Source of the DNA: Gammaproteobacteria bacterium
GTDB lineage: Bacteria; Pseudomonadota; Gammaproteobacteria; Xanthomonadales; Wenzhouxiangellaceae
DNA: 64,000 nucleotides
NCBI GenBank assembly: GCA_021772975.1
Contig: JAJFKY010000011.1
Span: 124,001-188,000 of the forward strand
Direction of reading: 5' to 3'
Under the pieces are notes generated by a model that had not been told where the DNA came from, ran no database searches, and saw only the letters and a list, made by a program, of their open reading frames with translations. A program made the position numbers and the translations under genes. Shown one piece after another: positions 62,259 to 64,000 of this stretch (the stretch's first letter is position 1; every line of letters begins with the position of its first letter).

Positions 62259-63371
62259 TTATTCCTCGAAACTTTGTTTGCTGGCATGCGGTTCAACCGC
62301 ACGTGGATAAGCCCCTAATACCCGGATCAGACGCGCGATGCCTTCCAGTTCCTCAATCACCTGAGCCAGTGGCGGTTCTTCCGCATGCCCGTCCAGGTCA
62401 ACAAAAAACACATAATCCCACTTGCCCTGGTGCGACGGCCGGGATTCAATCCGGGTCATGTTCAGACCGGCCCTGGCGATCGGCGCCAGCAAGCGATACA
62501 GCACGCCCGCACCTTCATGCCCGGCCAGCAGCAGCGTGGTGCGATCATCACCACTGGGCGGACACAATGTCCGGCCGATCACAAAAAAGCGGGTGGTGTT
62601 ATCCGGGTGGTCTTCAATATCCGCGAACAGCACCGGCAAACCGTATACTTCGGCAGCCGTGCGCCCGGCTATGGCCGCGGCGTCCTGGCTGTTGCGCACC
62701 CGCCGGGCCGCCTCGGCATTACTGGAAACCGCGATACATTCGGTATCCGGCAAGTGCTCACGCAACCAGTGCCGGCACTGACCCAGCGACTGGGGATGTG
62801 AATAAACCCGCTCGATGTCACTCAGCCGGGTAGCATGCGTCAGTATATTCTGATGAATCGGCAACTCTACTTCCGCACAGATTTTCAGCGCGGAGCCAAA
62901 CAGCCGATCCAGGGTGTGGCTGACCATTCCCTGCGAAGAATTTTCCACCGGCACCACCCCGAAATCCGCCTCCGAGCTTTCGACCTGCTGAAACACCGCA
63001 TCAACCGATGCCTGCGCCACCGCCATCACCGAATGCCCGAACTGACGTTGTACCGCCTGCTGGGTGAAGGTGCCTTCCGGGCCCAGATAAGCGACCCGCA
63101 AAGGTTCCTGCTGGGCCAGGCAGGCCGACATGATTTCTCTGAACAGGCGTAACATTTCACGATCACTGAGTGGCCCGTGATTGCGTTCAACCACCTGGCG
63201 CAGCACCTGGGCTTCGCGTTCCGGCCGGTAATACTCCACCGGCGGCAGATGGTGGCCTTTGCTGTCACGCACCTTGCCGGCCAGGCTCGCGCGCGCGCTG
63301 ATCAGCTGCTGAATTCTAGCGTCCAGTTCATCAATCTCATCGCGTACTTTGTTCAGATCAAACTCAGCCAT
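62259..63371 (-). CDS. pheA: Bifunctional chorismate mutase / prephenate dehydratase (P-protein)
   Basis: A 370-residue fusion. An AroQ chorismate mutase occupies residues 1 to about 90 (DEIDELDARIQQLISARASL), prephenate dehydratase about 95-275 (AYLGPEGTFTQQAV, then TRFFVIG), and an ACT regulatory domain after 290 (GALYRLLAPIARAGLNM, ESRP). The ESRP motif is the known phenylalanine-binding site. The ATG at 63371 overlaps the serC stop by eight bases (ATGGCTGA). Confidence 0.95.
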   Translation of the reverse strand: MAEFDLNKVRDEIDELDARIQQLISARASLAGKVRDSKGHHLPPVEYYRPEREAQVLRQVVERNHGPLSDREMLRLFREIMSACLAQQEPLRVAYLGPEGTFTQQAVQRQFGHSVMAVAQASVDAVFQQVESSEADFGVVPVENSSQGMVSHTLDRLFGSALKICAEVELPIHQNILTHATRLSDIERVYSHPQSLGQCRHWLREHLPDTECIAVSSNAEAARRVRNSQDAAAIAGRTAAEVYGLPVLFADIEDHPDNTTRFFVIGRTLCPPSGDDRTTLLLAGHEGAGVLYRLLAPIARAGLNMTRIESRPSHQGKWDYVFFVDLDGHAEEPPLAQVIEELEGIARLIRVLGAYPRAVEPHASKQSFEE

Positions 63372-64000
63372 AACGGCGCGCAAACTCCTGCATAAATGCC
63401 ACCAGCGTGGTCACCGAGGCTTCCGGCATTGCATTATAAAGACTGGCGCGTAATCCACCTACCGCGCGATGCCCTTTTAGACCCTGCATGCCCTGCTGCT
63501 CGGCCTGCTGCACGAACAGGCTATCCAGCTCCGGGCTCGGACAGTAAAAGGCCACGTTCATGCGCGAACGCCACTCGGGATGAATGCTGTTGCGGTAAAA
63601 ATCCGAGCGGTCTATGGCCGTATACAGCGCGTCGGACTTGTCTTGGTTGGCCTGTTCAATAGCCGCGATACCACCCTGACGCTCGAGCCATTGCAATACC
63701 AGGTCGGTGACATACCAGGCGAAGGTCGGCGGGGTGTTGTACATCGATTCATAATCGGCAAATTTGGCGTATTGCAGCATCACCGGCAAATCCGAGCGGG
63801 CCTGGCGCAGAAAATCCCGTTGCGCGATGACCAGCGTTAATCCAGCGATGCCCAGATTCTTCTGCGCGCCGGCATAGGCCAAAGCAAATGCTTGATAGTC
63901 GATCACCCGGGAGGCGATATCGGAAGAAAGATCCGCCACCAGCGGGCGGTTTAAGCCGCTCAGCCAGCGCGGCAGTTGCGGCCACTGGACACCGTGAATG
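63364..64000 (-). CDS. serC: Phosphoserine aminotransferase (5' part beyond window)
   Basis: The C-terminal 211 residues are present. The frame stays open to the window end and reads SSDIASRVIDYQAFALAYAG, then AGAQKNLGIAGLTLVI with the PLP lysine, and ends HRAVGGLRASLYNAMPEAS followed by the typical C-terminal FMQEFARRYG. It makes phosphoserine and also serves pyridoxal synthesis. First gene of the serC-pheA-hisC-aroA-cmk-rpsA run as far as visible. Confidence 0.94.
   Translation of the reverse strand, partial: IHGVQWPQLPRWLSGLNRPLVADLSSDIASRVIDYQAFALAYAGAQKNLGIAGLTLVIAQRDFLRQARSDLPVMLQYAKFADYESMYNTPPTFAWYVTDLVLQWLERQGGIAAIEQANQDKSDALYTAIDRSDFYRNSIHPEWRSRMNVAFYCPSPELDSLFVQQAEQQGMQGLKGHRAVGGLRASLYNAMPEASVTTLVAFMQEFARRYG

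Overview
The window reads as a chromosomal segment of a gammaproteobacterium. Its arginine genes are the xanthomonad type: N-acetylornithine carbamoyltransferase instead of ornithine carbamoyltransferase, and an acetylglutamate kinase fused to an acetyltransferase domain. Together with the serC-pheA-hisC-aroA-cmk-rpsA-ihfB block and secreted proteins ending in an (I/V)(F/Y)xxGFE-like tail, this suggests Xanthomonadales/Lysobacterales or a close relative. That placement is inference from gene content. No prophage, CRISPR array, insertion sequence or plasmid function was recognised.

Layout. 1-4.7 kb: partial SYLF-domain lipoprotein, then the glyoxylate-shunt pair aceB-aceA with a divergent LysR regulator. 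4.7-10.9 kb (minus strand): beta-CASP metallohydrolase, an orphan secreted protein, creD and a large orphan lipoprotein. 11.0-18.2 kb (plus strand): a compact arginine operon, argF'-argG-argE'-argB/A-argC-argH, preceded by what looks like an undescribed leader-peptide attenuator, with a short ORF rich in Arg codons followed by an antiterminator and a terminator. 18.2-26.3 kb: a cold-shock gene with a terminator-like leader, a GST-fold protein, an orphan secreted protein with its own promoter, an Lhr-type helicase, a glutamine-amidotransferase-fold protein and a DUF1249 protein.

26.3-30.4 kb is the accessory region: tRNA-Ala and tRNA-Glu, two 130-bp direct repeats full of hairpins, an AT-rich pair encoding a secreted zinc metallopeptidase and an IPTL-CTERM-like protein, and a frameshifted gene. 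30.4-36.2 kb: lipoproteins, orn, rsgA, a Sel1-type protein, an FMN reductase and a pirin. 36.2-43.4 kb: a beta-oxidation set (fadE, a FadN-type fused dehydrogenase/hydratase, thiolase) behind a promoter with a perfect palindrome, then two small cytochromes c. 43.4-49.8 kb: exported hydrolases (trypsin-like protease with PKD domain, beta-lactamase-fold serine hydrolase, lamin-tail protein, amidohydrolase). 49.9-64 kb (minus strand): nfuA, esterase, galU, polysaccharide genes, lapB-lapA, ihfB, rpsA with a structured leader, cmk, aroA, hisC, pheA and a partial serC.

The most notable signal is the putative arginine attenuator at 11035-11184. The Arg codons, the leader stop codon, the antiterminator strand and the terminator are arranged as in the classical his/trp systems. 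All RNA structures were read by eye; no folding program or database search was run.
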